Part shown: one piece after another, positions 26,056 to 34,712 of the stretch
Layout of the letters: the number at the start of each line of letters is the position of its first letter
How positions within the stretch are numbered: position 1 is the first letter of the stretch
Source: Caballeronia temeraria
GTDB taxonomy: Bacteria > Pseudomonadota > Gammaproteobacteria > Burkholderiales > Burkholderiaceae
DNA length: 64,000 bases
Assembly: GCF_001544795.2 (NCBI RefSeq)
Contig: NZ_FCOI02000025.1
Span: 1-64,000 of the forward strand
Reading direction: 5' to 3'
The notes under the pieces: generated by a model
Databases searched by the model: none
Told to the model about the DNA's origin: nothing
What the model saw: the letters and a program-made list of their open reading frames with translations, nothing else
Made by a program: the position numbers and the translations under genes

Positions 26056-27368
26056 GTTTCTTCAAAGGGGATGACGATGCGCACGATCAGCCCGCCGCCT
26101 TCGGCATTGGCGATCTCGCAGCGGCCGCGCTGCTCTCGCGCCAGACGCTCGACGATGGCGAGCCCGAGCCCGCAATGCCCGTTGCCGCTGCGCGCGGGAT
26201 CGAGCCGCACGAAGGGACGCAGCGCTTCGTCGAGACGTTCGTCGGGAATGCCGGGTCCGTGGTCGCGCACTTCGATCAGCCACTCGCCGCCGCGGCGCGC
26301 GGTGCGAATCTCGACAGGCGGCTCGCCATGTTCGAGCGCGTTGTCGACGAGATTGGTCATCAGGCGATCGATGAAGGTGCGCGGCAAACAAAACGTATCG
26401 CCCGCTTCGAGCGACAACGCGAACAACGGATCGTCGCCATCTTCAGGCGATGCGAACTGCTCCGCGATGAACGCATCGACGCGAGTCGTCGCGCTTTCCG
26501 AGGACGAGCGGCCCGCGAATTCGAGAAACTGCTGCACGATGCGCGTCATCGAATCGATGTCGCGCAGAAAATTCGCGCGCTCGCGTTCATCCTTTGCCAG
26601 CACGCTCGCGCGCAGCGACAGGCGCGTGAGCGGCGCCTTCAGATCGTGCGCGATGCCGGCGAGCATCACGGCGCGGTCGTCGTCGGCGTCGGTGATTTTT
26701 TTCATCATCTGATTGAATGCGCCGATCAGTTCGCGCAATTCACGCGGACCGTTTTCGTCGACAGGCACGGGCCGCTCGCCGCCGCCAAAGCGTCGCGCTG
26801 CCTGCGCCACACGCGAAAGCGGGCGCTGCAATTGCCATGTCGCGATGAGCGAGAGCACGAGCGCGCCCGCGAGCAGCACGACGCCTTCGGTCATGAACGG
26901 CGCGGGCGGCGGCAGATCGATAGGCGCGACGATCCAGACATTGCTCGACGGATAGCGCACCCAGAGCCGCGATTTGTTGTGACTATCGATATCGATGGAA
27001 ATCTGCGTTCCCGGCGGCAGGCGATCGGCAAGCTGGCGCGCGAGATGCCCGTGACGCGTCTTCGCGGGATCGCGCAGCATCAGCGGCTCGGGCATGTTCC
27101 ACACCGGCACGATATGCACGCGCGTCTCGCGCATGAGCCGTCCGCCGAGCGCGACGTCGTTATGCGCCGCCTCGAGCACGATCAGCAACGCGCGCGCGTA
27201 GCCGTCGGCTTCCTTGTGAGGGCCTTGCACGTGAAGAATCGCGAACCATCCGACCTGCAGCGTCACCAGCACGCAGATCGACACGAGCGCCATGCGTCCG
27301 AACAGCGAATCGACGAAACCGCGCAGCGTCCGCGCGGAATGCCAGAAACCCGTACGCACCGCGCTCAA
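26052..27368 (-). CDS. Sensor histidine kinase (EnvZ-like)
   Basis: The 438-aa kinase has TM1 at about 25-46, a periplasmic loop of about 110 residues rich in His, Pro and Arg, and TM2 near 161-178. HAMP follows, then the H box GIAHDLKAPLTRL (His241), N box LMTNLVDNALEHGEPP, G1 DHGPGIPDER and G2 CGLGLAIVERL. The HDLK variant and layout resemble the EnvZ/RstB group. The start codon appears to be TTG overlapping the response-regulator stop; a GTG three codons later is an alternative. It is the middle gene of regulator-kinase-phosphatase, all linked by overlaps. Confidence 0.9.
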   Translation of the reverse strand: MSAVRTGFWHSARTLRGFVDSLFGRMALVSICVLVTLQVGWFAILHVQGPHKEADGYARALLIVLEAAHNDVALGGRLMRETRVHIVPVWNMPEPLMLRDPAKTRHGHLARQLADRLPPGTQISIDIDSHNKSRLWVRYPSSNVWIVAPIDLPPPAPFMTEGVVLLAGALVLSLIATWQLQRPLSRVAQAARRFGGGERPVPVDENGPRELRELIGAFNQMMKKITDADDDRAVMLAGIAHDLKAPLTRLSLRASVLAKDERERANFLRDIDSMTRIVQQFLEFAGRSSSESATTRVDAFIAEQFASPEDGDDPLFALSLEAGDTFCLPRTFIDRLMTNLVDNALEHGEPPVEIRTARRGGEWLIEVRDHGPGIPDERLDEALRPFVRLDPARSGNGHCGLGLAIVERLAREQRGRCEIANAEGGGLIVRIVIPFEET

Positions 27369-28093
27369 GCCTCGATCCAGCCGGACGGTGAATCATCCGC
27401 GTCGGGAACGAACACATAGCCCTGGCCGCGCACAGTCTGTACATGACGCGGATGCGACGGATCATCTTCGATCAGACGGCGCAGACGCCAGATCGGCACG
27501 TCGAGGCCGCGATCGCGGAAAGGCAGGTCGTCGCGATGCACGAGATCGTGGATCAGCACGCGCGACAGCACCTTGTACGGATTCTTGATGAACACCTTCA
27601 GCAGCGCGAACTCGCTGTCGCGCAGCGCGATGCGTTCGTCGCCGCGCAAAAGCGAGCGCGACACGAAATCCACTTCGAAGCGCCCAAAACGTTCGCGCGG
27701 CGCGGGCTCCGGGCGGCTCGGCGCGGCCGTGCGCCGCCGCAGCACCGCTTCGATGCGCGCGAGCAGTTCATGCGGATCGAAAGGCTTGGCGAGATAGTCG
27801 TCCGCGCCGGATTGCAGGCCCGCGATTTTTTGCGGAACGCTGTCGCAACCGGTCACGAAGATCACGGGAATGTCCTCGCCCGCCGCGCGCAGATCGCGCA
27901 GCGCACGCAGGCCATCGGTGTCGGGCATCATGATGTCGAGCACGACGATCGACGGACGTTCGAGCTCCAGCCGTCGGCGCAGCCCGGCGCCGTCGTGCAG
28001 GACGGAAACGTCGATGCCTTGCGCGTTGAAGAAGCGACGCAACAGATCGCGCACCGCGGGATCGTCGTCGACGATGAGAACCGATGTAGACAT
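27365..28093 (-). CDS. OmpR-family response regulator
   Basis: The 242-aa protein has a receiver domain at residues 1-120 (acidic pair near 9-11, phospho-acceptor Asp53 in VVLDIMMP, Lys in YLAKPFDPHELLAR) and an OmpR/PhoB winged helix from about 140 (YKVLSRVLIHDLVHR, RDRGLDVPIWRLRRLIEDDP, QTVRGQGYVF). It is the first gene of a minus-strand operon with its kinase and the phosphatase-like lipoprotein. It shares a 244-bp divergent promoter region with a similar regulator at 28338, probably a paralogue. Confidence 0.93.
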   Translation of the reverse strand: MSTSVLIVDDDPAVRDLLRRFFNAQGIDVSVLHDGAGLRRRLELERPSIVVLDIMMPDTDGLRALRDLRAAGEDIPVIFVTGCDSVPQKIAGLQSGADDYLAKPFDPHELLARIEAVLRRRTAAPSRPEPAPRERFGRFEVDFVSRSLLRGDERIALRDSEFALLKVFIKNPYKVLSRVLIHDLVHRDDLPFRDRGLDVPIWRLRRLIEDDPSHPRHVQTVRGQGYVFVPDADDSPSGWIEA

Positions 28094-28337
28094 TTCGAAA
28101 TTTTATTCGGACACAATTGCCTTACAGCGCCTTACCGGCATCGCGCGACGTTACGGATTTTTACGAAAGCGCCGTTTCATGCGGAGCGTCCTCGCAGCAC
28201 ACGCGTACTATTCCGGCGACGGCCCATACGCACGCGCAATTCGACCGCGCAACGCCCGCTGAAACACGCCGTAACGGAAAGAAATGGAAAGTTCGCCGCC
28301 GTCGCGACGGCATCGGCCTTGCGCTTAGAATCCGCGA

Positions 28338-29087
28338 ATGACTCCACATGTACTGATGGTCGACGACGACCCCGTCGTGCGCGATCACGTCCGCGATTAT
28401 TTGCAGCAACACGGCTTTGACGTCTCCGTTCTCAGCGACGGAACGGAGCTGAAGCGTTGCGTTCAGGCCGAGCGTCCTTCGATGGTCGTGCTCGACGTGA
28501 TGATGCCCGGCAAGGACGGCATCAGCGCGCTGCGCGAACTGCGCAATGCCCGCGACGATATTCCCGTGATCCTTCTCACGGCGCGCTCGGACGTGCTCGA
28601 CCGCGTGATCGGGCTGGAACTCGGCGCGGACGATTACCTCGGCAAGCCCTTCGATCCCCGCGAGCTGCTTGCGCGCATCCGCTCGATCCTGCGACGCCGC
28701 GAGCACGCATCGCCGCTCACGGCGAGCGCGCCCGAGATTCGTCCGTCGTATCACTTCGGCCCGTTCGAGATGGACTTCGGCGCACGCGAGCTGCGTCGCG
28801 ACGGCGAACGCATCGCGCTGCGCTCGGGCGAATTCGCGCTGCTCAAGACGCTCGTGAAAAACGCGATGATCGTGCTCACGCGCGCGCAGCTCAACGAAAA
28901 GATGCGCGGCAACGGCGCGCATCGCGACCGCAGTCTCGATGTCGCGATCTGGCGTCTGCGCCGTCTGCTCGAGATCGATCCGTCCGAACCGCGTTATGTG
29001 CAGACGGTATGGGGCCAGGGCTACATCTTCGTGCCGCACGGCGATCCGACCGCGGCCGGGCGCATCGCGGCGCGCGTGGGGATGTAA
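28338..29087 (+). CDS. OmpR-family response regulator, orphan
   Basis: The 249-aa protein has a receiver domain with Asp53 (VVLDVMMPGKDG) and Lys (YLGKPFDPRELLAR), and a C-terminal winged helix (MIVLTRAQLNEKMRG, RDRSLDVAIWRLRRLLEIDP, QTVWGQGYIF). It closely resembles the divergent regulator at 27365 across both domains, suggesting gene duplication. No kinase gene is next to it; downstream is the convergent flgH operon. Possible partners are the neighbouring kinase (cross-talk) or the orphan kinase at 19.7 kb. Confidence 0.92.
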   Translation: MTPHVLMVDDDPVVRDHVRDYLQQHGFDVSVLSDGTELKRCVQAERPSMVVLDVMMPGKDGISALRELRNARDDIPVILLTARSDVLDRVIGLELGADDYLGKPFDPRELLARIRSILRRREHASPLTASAPEIRPSYHFGPFEMDFGARELRRDGERIALRSGEFALLKTLVKNAMIVLTRAQLNEKMRGNGAHRDRSLDVAIWRLRRLLEIDPSEPRYVQTVWGQGYIFVPHGDPTAAGRIAARVGM

Positions 29088-29104
29088 CGCACGCGCCATC
29101 ATCG

Positions 29105-29773
29105 TCAGAAGGTCAGCACGCTCATGAAGAGGCGTTGCAGCCAGCCCATCGTGGTGGAATCGGCGAGCATGCCCACGCCCGCCTGTTCGATGCGCGCGTT
29201 CGCCACCTTGTTCGACGCGACATAGTTGCCCGCCTCGATATCCTTCGGATTGACGATGCCCGAGAAACGCAGCCGGTCCTGATTGCCGCTCATCGCGATG
29301 ATCTTGTCGCCCGCGACCACGAGATTGCCGCCCGGCAACGTGCCGATGACCGATACCGCGAGCGTGCCGCTCATCGCTGAAAGATTGCTCGTGCTGCCGT
29401 TGCCCTTGAACGACGTATCCGCCGAGCCGACATTGAAAAGACGCGCAAGCCGCGCCGCCGCGCTGCTCGACTTGTCGGCGGCTTCGGCGCTGATGCTGCT
29501 CGCGCGGCTCGCGCTGGCATCGGCGGAATTGCTGCCTTGATACGACTCCGCGAGACGGATCGTCAGGACGTCGCCCACCCTTTGCGCGCGCGAAGTCTCG
29601 TAGAGCGAAACCGATGAACCCGACTGATAGATCGCGCCCAGCGTGTTGACGTTGACCGGTTGAGCGACGGCCGGCGCATAAGTTGGCATCTCGACGATCG
29701 AGCGCGACCCCGGCGACGCGCACGCCGCGAGGGCAAGCGCGAACGCCGCGCATGGCAATGACGTCAGTTTCAT
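29105..29773 (-). CDS. flgH: Flagellar L-ring protein FlgH, isolated copy
   Basis: The 222-aa lipoprotein has a signal ending LAACAS (Cys18), then SLYETSRAQRVGDVLTIRLAE, the central GTLAVSVIGTLPGGNLVVAGDKIIAMSGNQDRLRFSGIVNP motif region and the terminal NARIEQAGVGMLADS. These identify FlgH, the outer-membrane L-ring subunit of the flagellar basal body. It stands alone, with no flgG, flgI or flgJ, as the last gene of a four-gene operon of small exported proteins. AAAGGAG precedes the ATG. It may be a second, divergent copy used outside the main flagellar cluster. Confidence 0.9.
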   Translation of the reverse strand: MKLTSLPCAAFALALAACASPGSRSIVEMPTYAPAVAQPVNVNTLGAIYQSGSSVSLYETSRAQRVGDVLTIRLAESYQGSNSADASASRASSISAEAADKSSSAAARLARLFNVGSADTSFKGNGSTSNLSAMSGTLAVSVIGTLPGGNLVVAGDKIIAMSGNQDRLRFSGIVNPKDIEAGNYVASNKVANARIEQAGVGMLADSTTMGWLQRLFMSVLTF

Positions 29774-29793
29774 GAACAATCCTCTCCTTTGAT

Positions 29794-30414
29794 TCAGGGC
29801 GTGTCGTGCGCGTCGGCAAGACGCCATCGGTCGGTCGTGTCGCGCAGCCATGCTTCGTAGGCTTTCAGGCGATAGATCACGCGCGCCGACGTCGCCGCGC
29901 CATTCGCTTCCAGCGTGATCGAGCTCGTCGCGTTCTCCCACGTGCGCGTCTGGTAACCGTTCGCGCGTTCGATGCGGCTTCGGCCGAATTTCGACGACAG
30001 GCCATCGGCAAAGTCGTCGGCCACGCGCGCATCGATCACGAACGACATGCGATAGAGCCGCGGCGACGGATCGCCCGGCATCGCCATGAAACGCAGCACG
30101 TGATCGCGCGCGGGCGTGCCATCGACGACGGCCCGCGATTCGCTCCAGCCGTTCTGCGTGCGATGCGCCCACTTGCACGCGATCGACAGGCTGTGCGCAT
30201 CGCGCAGCACCATGCCGAGCGATGCCGCTTCGATGTCCGTGTCGCAGACGGCGACGCTGCCGGGCGGCGTCGCGCGCGCGGGTTCGTCGCGGCGGAATTC
30301 GTCGAGCGGGATGCCGAGCGTCAGACCGCGAAAGTCGAAAGGCTTCTGCGCCGCGGCGAATGCGGGCATCGCCATGCAAACGAGAAAGGCGCAACGAAGA
30401 AACGTTCGCTTCAT
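29794..30414 (-). CDS. Secreted protein of unknown function
   Basis: The 206-aa protein has a cleavable signal peptide (MKRTFLRCAFLVCMAMPAFAAA) and a periplasmic domain with FDFRGLTLGIPLDEFRRDEP near the start. That stretch is seen in a broad group of small exported proteins whose role is unknown. Two Cys in the mature part (AVCDTD, IACKW) may pair. It starts 1 bp after the stop of the DUF6726-like gene and ends 20 bp before flgH, so it belongs to one operon with them. Confidence 0.7.
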   Translation of the reverse strand: MKRTFLRCAFLVCMAMPAFAAAQKPFDFRGLTLGIPLDEFRRDEPARATPPGSVAVCDTDIEAASLGMVLRDAHSLSIACKWAHRTQNGWSESRAVVDGTPARDHVLRFMAMPGDPSPRLYRMSFVIDARVADDFADGLSSKFGRSRIERANGYQTRTWENATSSITLEANGAATSARVIYRLKAYEAWLRDTTDRWRLADAHDTP

Positions 30415-30415
30415 G

Positions 30416-30598
30416 TCAGTCGATGGCGGTGGCACAAGCGTCGAAAGGCGTGGAGGCGGCGTGACCGACGACCGGCACGATTTTCAACACCGCCGATGTC
30501 GCGCGGCACGGCAATGCGGCGAGCGCGCAGCCGTCGAGCATGAACGGGCACGCCGCGAGCGCCGCGCACGCGAGCGTTAGTCGAAAGGACGCAAGCAT
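30416..30598 (-). CDS. Small lipoprotein (DUF6726-like)
   Basis: The 60-aa protein has a hydrophobic signal and lipobox LDGCAL, then LAALPCRATSAVLKIVPVVGH, a conserved stretch of small Burkholderiaceae lipoproteins that I recall as DUF6726. Two more Cys follow. It lies 3 bp after the previous gene and 1 bp before the next in the flgH operon, so translation is probably coupled. Function unknown. Confidence 0.65.
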   Translation of the reverse strand: MLASFRLTLACAALAACPFMLDGCALAALPCRATSAVLKIVPVVGHAASTPFDACATAID

Positions 30599-30601
30599 GA
30601 T

Positions 30602-30769
30602 CTACGCGGTCGTATCGACGTGATTGCCGAGATGCGCGGGATTGCTTTGCGGCGTCGTTGCGGCCGGGGTGCCCGATTCGACCGTGGGCGTATCGGTGCT
30701 GCGCTTGATGGGCAGCGTGTGCGACGACGCTTGCGTCGTGTGATGAGTGCTCGGGCTGGTGACGTTCAT
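30602..30769 (-). CDS. Small Thr/Ser-rich hypothetical protein
   Basis: The 55-aa hydrophilic protein is rich in Thr, Ser and His (MNVTSPSTHHTTQASSH...) and is probably disordered. The ATG at 30769 is chosen because AAGGAG lies 9 bp upstream; the longer frame has no such site. It is the first gene of the operon that ends in flgH. No family recognised. Confidence 0.5.
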   Translation of the reverse strand: MNVTSPSTHHTTQASSHTLPIKRSTDTPTVESGTPAATTPQSNPAHLGNHVDTTA

Positions 30770-31174
30770 GCTGCGCGCTCCTTCAGGATAAGAGAACGTT
30801 GCTGATTGCAACGGGAGCAATCTTCCTTGAGCGTGCGAGACCACGATCAGGCAAGCAAAACGTCCTTTTCCCGAGTGCTTACGGGCGGTTACCGCGCGAT
30901 TACCAGTTCTTTCCGCGCACGTAATCCGGATGCTGCAATGCAGCGCGCGGCGCGAGATGGTATGACTGTTTCGACCGTAAAAGCGGGTTAACGTGAATAA
31001 AAAGTGGCCGAATAGCTTCATATAGTCAATCTATCTCGGCGCCATTGAATCTGAAGGAGAAAACCCAAATACCGGAACGGGCGACGGGATCAATAGAACA
31101 ACGAATTAACAGGTTATTCGATAATCATTCGAACAAAGTCCGATAAATAGCCAACGAATGGAGGAACCACTGAC
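30770..31174. other. Divergent intergenic region, about 400 bp
   Basis: No gene is seen. The segment separates the flgH operon (minus) from ytfQ (plus) and must hold both promoters. The right half (31000-31150) is AT-rich, as for a promoter. A GGAGG ribosome-binding site stands before ytfQ. Confidence 0.5.
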
Positions 31175-32134
31175 ATGAAACGCCGCACCGTGTTAGTCGC
31201 GATGGCCGCCGCGCCCTTGAGCGCCATGCTGCCGCTTCCCGCTTTCGCGCAGAAACCCATCGTGCTCGGATTCGCGCAGGTGGGCGCCGAAAGCGAATGG
31301 CGCACCGCCAATACCGAATCGATCAAATCGAGCGCGAAGGATGCCGGCATCGACCTTAAGTTCTCCGACGCGCAGCAGAAGCAGGAGAACCAGATCAAGG
31401 CGATCCGCTCGTATATCGCGCAAAAGGTCGATGTGATCGCCTTCTCGCCCGTTGTGGAGACAGGCTGGGATACCGTGCTCGTTGAAGCGAAGAACGCGAA
31501 GATTCCCGTCGTGCTGACGGATCGCGCGATCAGCAGCAAGGACGACACGCTCTATGTCACGTTCATCGGCTCGGACTTCACCGAGGAAGGCCGCAAGGCG
31601 GGCCGCTGGCTCGTGGAGAAGGAGAAAGGCAATCCGGGGCCGGTGAATATCGTCGAATTGCAGGGCACGGTCGGCTCGGCGCCCGCGATCGATCGCAAGA
31701 AGGGCTTCGAGGAAATCATCAAGTCCGATCCGAAGTTCAAGATCATCCGCTCGCAGACCGGCGACTTCACGCGCGCGAAAGGCAAGGAAGTGATGGAGGC
31801 GTTCCTCAAGGCCGAAGGCAAGAAGATCAACGTGCTCTACGCGCATAACGACGACATGGCCATCGGCGCGATCCAGGCGATCGAGGAAGCGGGCATGAAG
31901 CCGGGCAAGGACATCATCATCATTTCCGTCGATGGCGTGAAGGGCGCATTCGAAGCGATGATGGCGGGCAAGCTCAATGTATCGGTGGAATGCAGTCCGC
32001 TGCTCGGGCCGCAATTGATGTCGGTGGTGAAGGACATCAAGGCGGGCAAGTCCGTGCCCAAGCGCATCGTTACGCAGGAAAGCATCTTCCCGATGGAGGT
32101 CGCGGCGAAGGAATTCCCGAACCGCAAATACTGA
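31175..32134 (+). CDS. ytfQ: Galactofuranose-type ABC transporter, substrate-binding protein
   Basis: The 319-aa periplasmic binding protein has a cleavable signal (..LPLPAFAQ) and a RbsB-like fold: LGFAQVGAESEWRTANTESIK, VDVIAFSPVVETGWDTVL, VLYAHNDDMAIGAIQAIEEAG, IISVDGVKGAFEAMMAGKLNVSVECSPLLGP. These match YtfQ, which binds galactofuranose and related sugars. It is the first gene of the operon ytfQ-ytfR-ytfT-yjfF-gntR, with 6 bp to the ATPase gene. The actual sugar in this organism is not shown. Confidence 0.92.
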   Translation: MKRRTVLVAMAAAPLSAMLPLPAFAQKPIVLGFAQVGAESEWRTANTESIKSSAKDAGIDLKFSDAQQKQENQIKAIRSYIAQKVDVIAFSPVVETGWDTVLVEAKNAKIPVVLTDRAISSKDDTLYVTFIGSDFTEEGRKAGRWLVEKEKGNPGPVNIVELQGTVGSAPAIDRKKGFEEIIKSDPKFKIIRSQTGDFTRAKGKEVMEAFLKAEGKKINVLYAHNDDMAIGAIQAIEEAGMKPGKDIIIISVDGVKGAFEAMMAGKLNVSVECSPLLGPQLMSVVKDIKAGKSVPKRIVTQESIFPMEVAAKEFPNRKY

Positions 32135-32140
32135 CCGCCG

Positions 32141-33661
32141 ATGACATCGCCAGTACTGGAGTTGCGCGGCATCGACAAGCGCTTCGCCGGCGTCCATGCG
32201 CTGCAGGACGTGAACCTCACGCTTCATGCGGGTGAGGTTCACGCGCTCATGGGCCAGAACGGCGCGGGCAAGTCGACGCTCATCAAGGTGCTGACCGGCG
32301 TCGTGAGTCTCGACGCCGGCGAGATCCTGCTCGAAGGCCGTGCGATCCGCCCCGATTCGCCGCTCGACGCGCAGAAGCTCGGCATCAGCACGGTCTATCA
32401 GGAAGTAAATCTCTGCCCGAATCTCTCCGTGGCAGAGAACATTTTCGCCGGCTATTTTCCGCGGCGCGGCGCGCTCACGGGCTATCGCATCGACTGGGAT
32501 TCGACAAACCGGCAAGCGCGCGAACTGCTTGCGCGCATCGGCCTCGATATCGACGTCACGCGCGTATTGACGAGCTATCCGGTCGCCGTGCAGCAGATGG
32601 TCGCGATTGCGCGCGCGCTGAAGTTGTCGTCGAAAGTGCTGATTCTCGACGAGCCGACTTCCAGCCTCGACGACGACGAAGTGCGCCGTCTCTTCGACCT
32701 TTTGCGCCGTTTGCGCGAACAAGGGCTCGCGATTCTCTTCGTCACGCACTTTCTCAATCAGGTCTACGCGATCTCGGACCGCATCACGGTCTTGCGCAAC
32801 AGCCGCCGCGTGGGCGAATGGCCGACGAGCGAACTGGGCACGCAGGCGCTCATCGCGGCGATGCTCGGCCGCGAACTCGCCGCTGCGCAAGCGCGTCAGG
32901 CGCCGCCGGACGAACTGGACGCGGACACGCGCGAAGCGGCGCTCATCGATGCCACGCGGCTCGGCCAGAAAGGTCAGCTTCAGCCGATAGACCTGCGCGT
33001 GCGCGCGGGCGAAGTCGTGGGCGTCGCGGGTCTGCTCGGGTCGGGACGCACCGAACTCGCGAAGCTGCTCTTCGGACTCGAAAAGCCCGATGAAGGCGAG
33101 CTGCGCATCGACGGCATGCCGGTTTCGTTCACGACGCCCGCGCAGGCGATCCGTCACGGTATCGCGTTCTGTCCTGAAGAGCGCAAGGCGGACGGCATCG
33201 TCGCGGAGCTGTCGCTGCGCGAGAACATCGCGCTCGCGTTGCAGGCACGCATGGGCGCGCGGCGCTGCCTCACGCGTGCAGAACAGAACGCGCTCGCCGA
33301 ACGCTTCGTGCGCGCGCTCGGCATCAAGGCCGCAACGCTCGACATGCCCATCGGCCTGCTGTCCGGCGGCAATCAGCAGAAAGCGCTCATCGCGCGATGG
33401 CTCGCGACAGAGCCGCGCCTCCTGATTCTCGACGAACCGACACGCGGCATCGACGTCGCGGCGAAACAAGAGATCATGGACGAGATACTCAGGCTCGCAT
33501 CGACGGGCATGGCGGTGCTGTTCATCTCGTCGGAGATATCGGAGATCGTGCGCATCGCGAATCGCATCGTCGTATTGCGTGATCGGCGCAAGGTCGGCGA
33601 GCTGCCCGCCGGAACGAGCGAAGATACGGTGTGCGAAATGATCGGAGCCGAACATGGATGA
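32141..33661 (+). CDS. ytfR: Sugar ABC transporter, duplicated ATP-binding protein
   Basis: The 506-aa protein contains two ABC ATPase domains in tandem, as in RbsA/YtfR. The first has Walker A GQNGAGKSTLIK near residue 40 and Walker B VLILDEPTSSLD. The second has a degenerate P-loop (GLLGSGRTELAK), signature LSGGNQQK and Walker B LLILDEPTRGID. The degenerate second site is normal in this family. It powers sugar import at the inner membrane with YtfT and YjfF. Its end overlaps ytfT by 8 bp. Confidence 0.93.
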   Translation: MTSPVLELRGIDKRFAGVHALQDVNLTLHAGEVHALMGQNGAGKSTLIKVLTGVVSLDAGEILLEGRAIRPDSPLDAQKLGISTVYQEVNLCPNLSVAENIFAGYFPRRGALTGYRIDWDSTNRQARELLARIGLDIDVTRVLTSYPVAVQQMVAIARALKLSSKVLILDEPTSSLDDDEVRRLFDLLRRLREQGLAILFVTHFLNQVYAISDRITVLRNSRRVGEWPTSELGTQALIAAMLGRELAAAQARQAPPDELDADTREAALIDATRLGQKGQLQPIDLRVRAGEVVGVAGLLGSGRTELAKLLFGLEKPDEGELRIDGMPVSFTTPAQAIRHGIAFCPEERKADGIVAELSLRENIALALQARMGARRCLTRAEQNALAERFVRALGIKAATLDMPIGLLSGGNQQKALIARWLATEPRLLILDEPTRGIDVAAKQEIMDEILRLASTGMAVLFISSEISEIVRIANRIVVLRDRRKVGELPAGTSEDTVCEMIGAEHG

Positions 33662-34712
33662 CACCGCGCGCCGCCTGTCGCTTCGTTCGATGATGGAGCA
33701 TCGGCTGCTCTGGCCGATCGTCACGCTCGCGCTGCTGCTCGCGTTGAACGCGGCGTTCAACCCCGGCTTTCTGCACGTCGAATGGCGCAGTGGCCATGTG
33801 TACGGCAGTCTCGTCGATATCCTCAATCGCGCCGCGCCGCTCGCTGTTGTCGCGCTCGGCATGACCATCGTGATCGCGACGCGCGGCATCGATATCTCCG
33901 TGGGCGCTGTCGTCGCCATCGCGGGCGCGGTCGCTGCATGGGCGATCGGCGGATCGGTCGCGGGCAACGTCACGCGCTTCGCGTTGCCGGTCGTGATCGT
34001 GGCCGCGCTTGGCGTCGCGTTGCTGTGCGGCTTGTGGAACGGTCTGCTCGTCGCGCGCGCGGGCATGCAGCCGATCATCGCGACGCTCATTCTGATGGTC
34101 GCGGGGCGCGGCATCGCACAACTCATCACGAACGGTCAGATCATCACGATCTACTACACGCCCTACTTCTTCTTCGGCGGCGGCTACCTGCTCGGATTGC
34201 CCACGTCGATATGGATCGTCGCGCTCGTGTTCGTGCTGCTGTATCTCGCAATCACGCGCACGGCGCTCGGTCTGTTTCTGCAGGCGATCGGCATCAATCC
34301 GACCGCCGCACGTGTCGCGGGCGTGCAGGCGAGGCGGCTCACGCTCGGCGCGTATGCGTTCAGCGGTTTGTGCGCGGGCGTCGCGGGCATTCTCATCAGC
34401 TCGAATGTGAAAAGCGCCGATGGCAACAACGCGGGTCTGCTGCTCGAACTCGATGCGATCCTCGCCGTCACGCTAGGCGGCACCGCACTCACCGGCGGGC
34501 GCTTCACGCTCGCGGGCAGCGTGATCGGCGCGCTCATCATCCAGACGCTCACGTATCTGATCTATTCGCTCGGCGTGCCGCCGGAGGTGAATCTCGTGGT
34601 GAAAGCGATCGTCGTGTTCGCGGTGATGATGCTGCAATCGGGCGAATTCCGCGCGACAGTCGTGAAATTCGCGCGCCGCCCTGCTCTTTCGGATCGCGAG
34701 GTGCGCCGATGA
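33654..34712 (+). CDS. ytfT: Sugar ABC transporter permease YtfT
   Basis: The 352-aa inner-membrane permease of the RbsC type has about nine to ten helices. Typical stretches are LGMTIVIATRGIDISVGAVVAIAG, NGLLVARAGMQPIIATLILM and the EAA-like loop AIGINPTAARVAGV with ELDAILAVTLGGTALTGGR. It forms a heterodimer with YjfF. The stop overlaps the yjfF start (ATGA), implying coupled translation. Confidence 0.92.
   Translation: MDDTARRLSLRSMMEHRLLWPIVTLALLLALNAAFNPGFLHVEWRSGHVYGSLVDILNRAAPLAVVALGMTIVIATRGIDISVGAVVAIAGAVAAWAIGGSVAGNVTRFALPVVIVAALGVALLCGLWNGLLVARAGMQPIIATLILMVAGRGIAQLITNGQIITIYYTPYFFFGGGYLLGLPTSIWIVALVFVLLYLAITRTALGLFLQAIGINPTAARVAGVQARRLTLGAYAFSGLCAGVAGILISSNVKSADGNNAGLLLELDAILAVTLGGTALTGGRFTLAGSVIGALIIQTLTYLIYSLGVPPEVNLVVKAIVVFAVMMLQSGEFRATVVKFARRPALSDREVRR

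Noticed and set aside
31193-34129. 978-codon minus-strand open frame opposite ytfQ, ytfR and ytfT
   Set aside because: It is the antisense shadow of three clear transporter genes. High GC at third codon positions keeps antisense frames open. Composition is Arg/His/Asp-rich with no domain.
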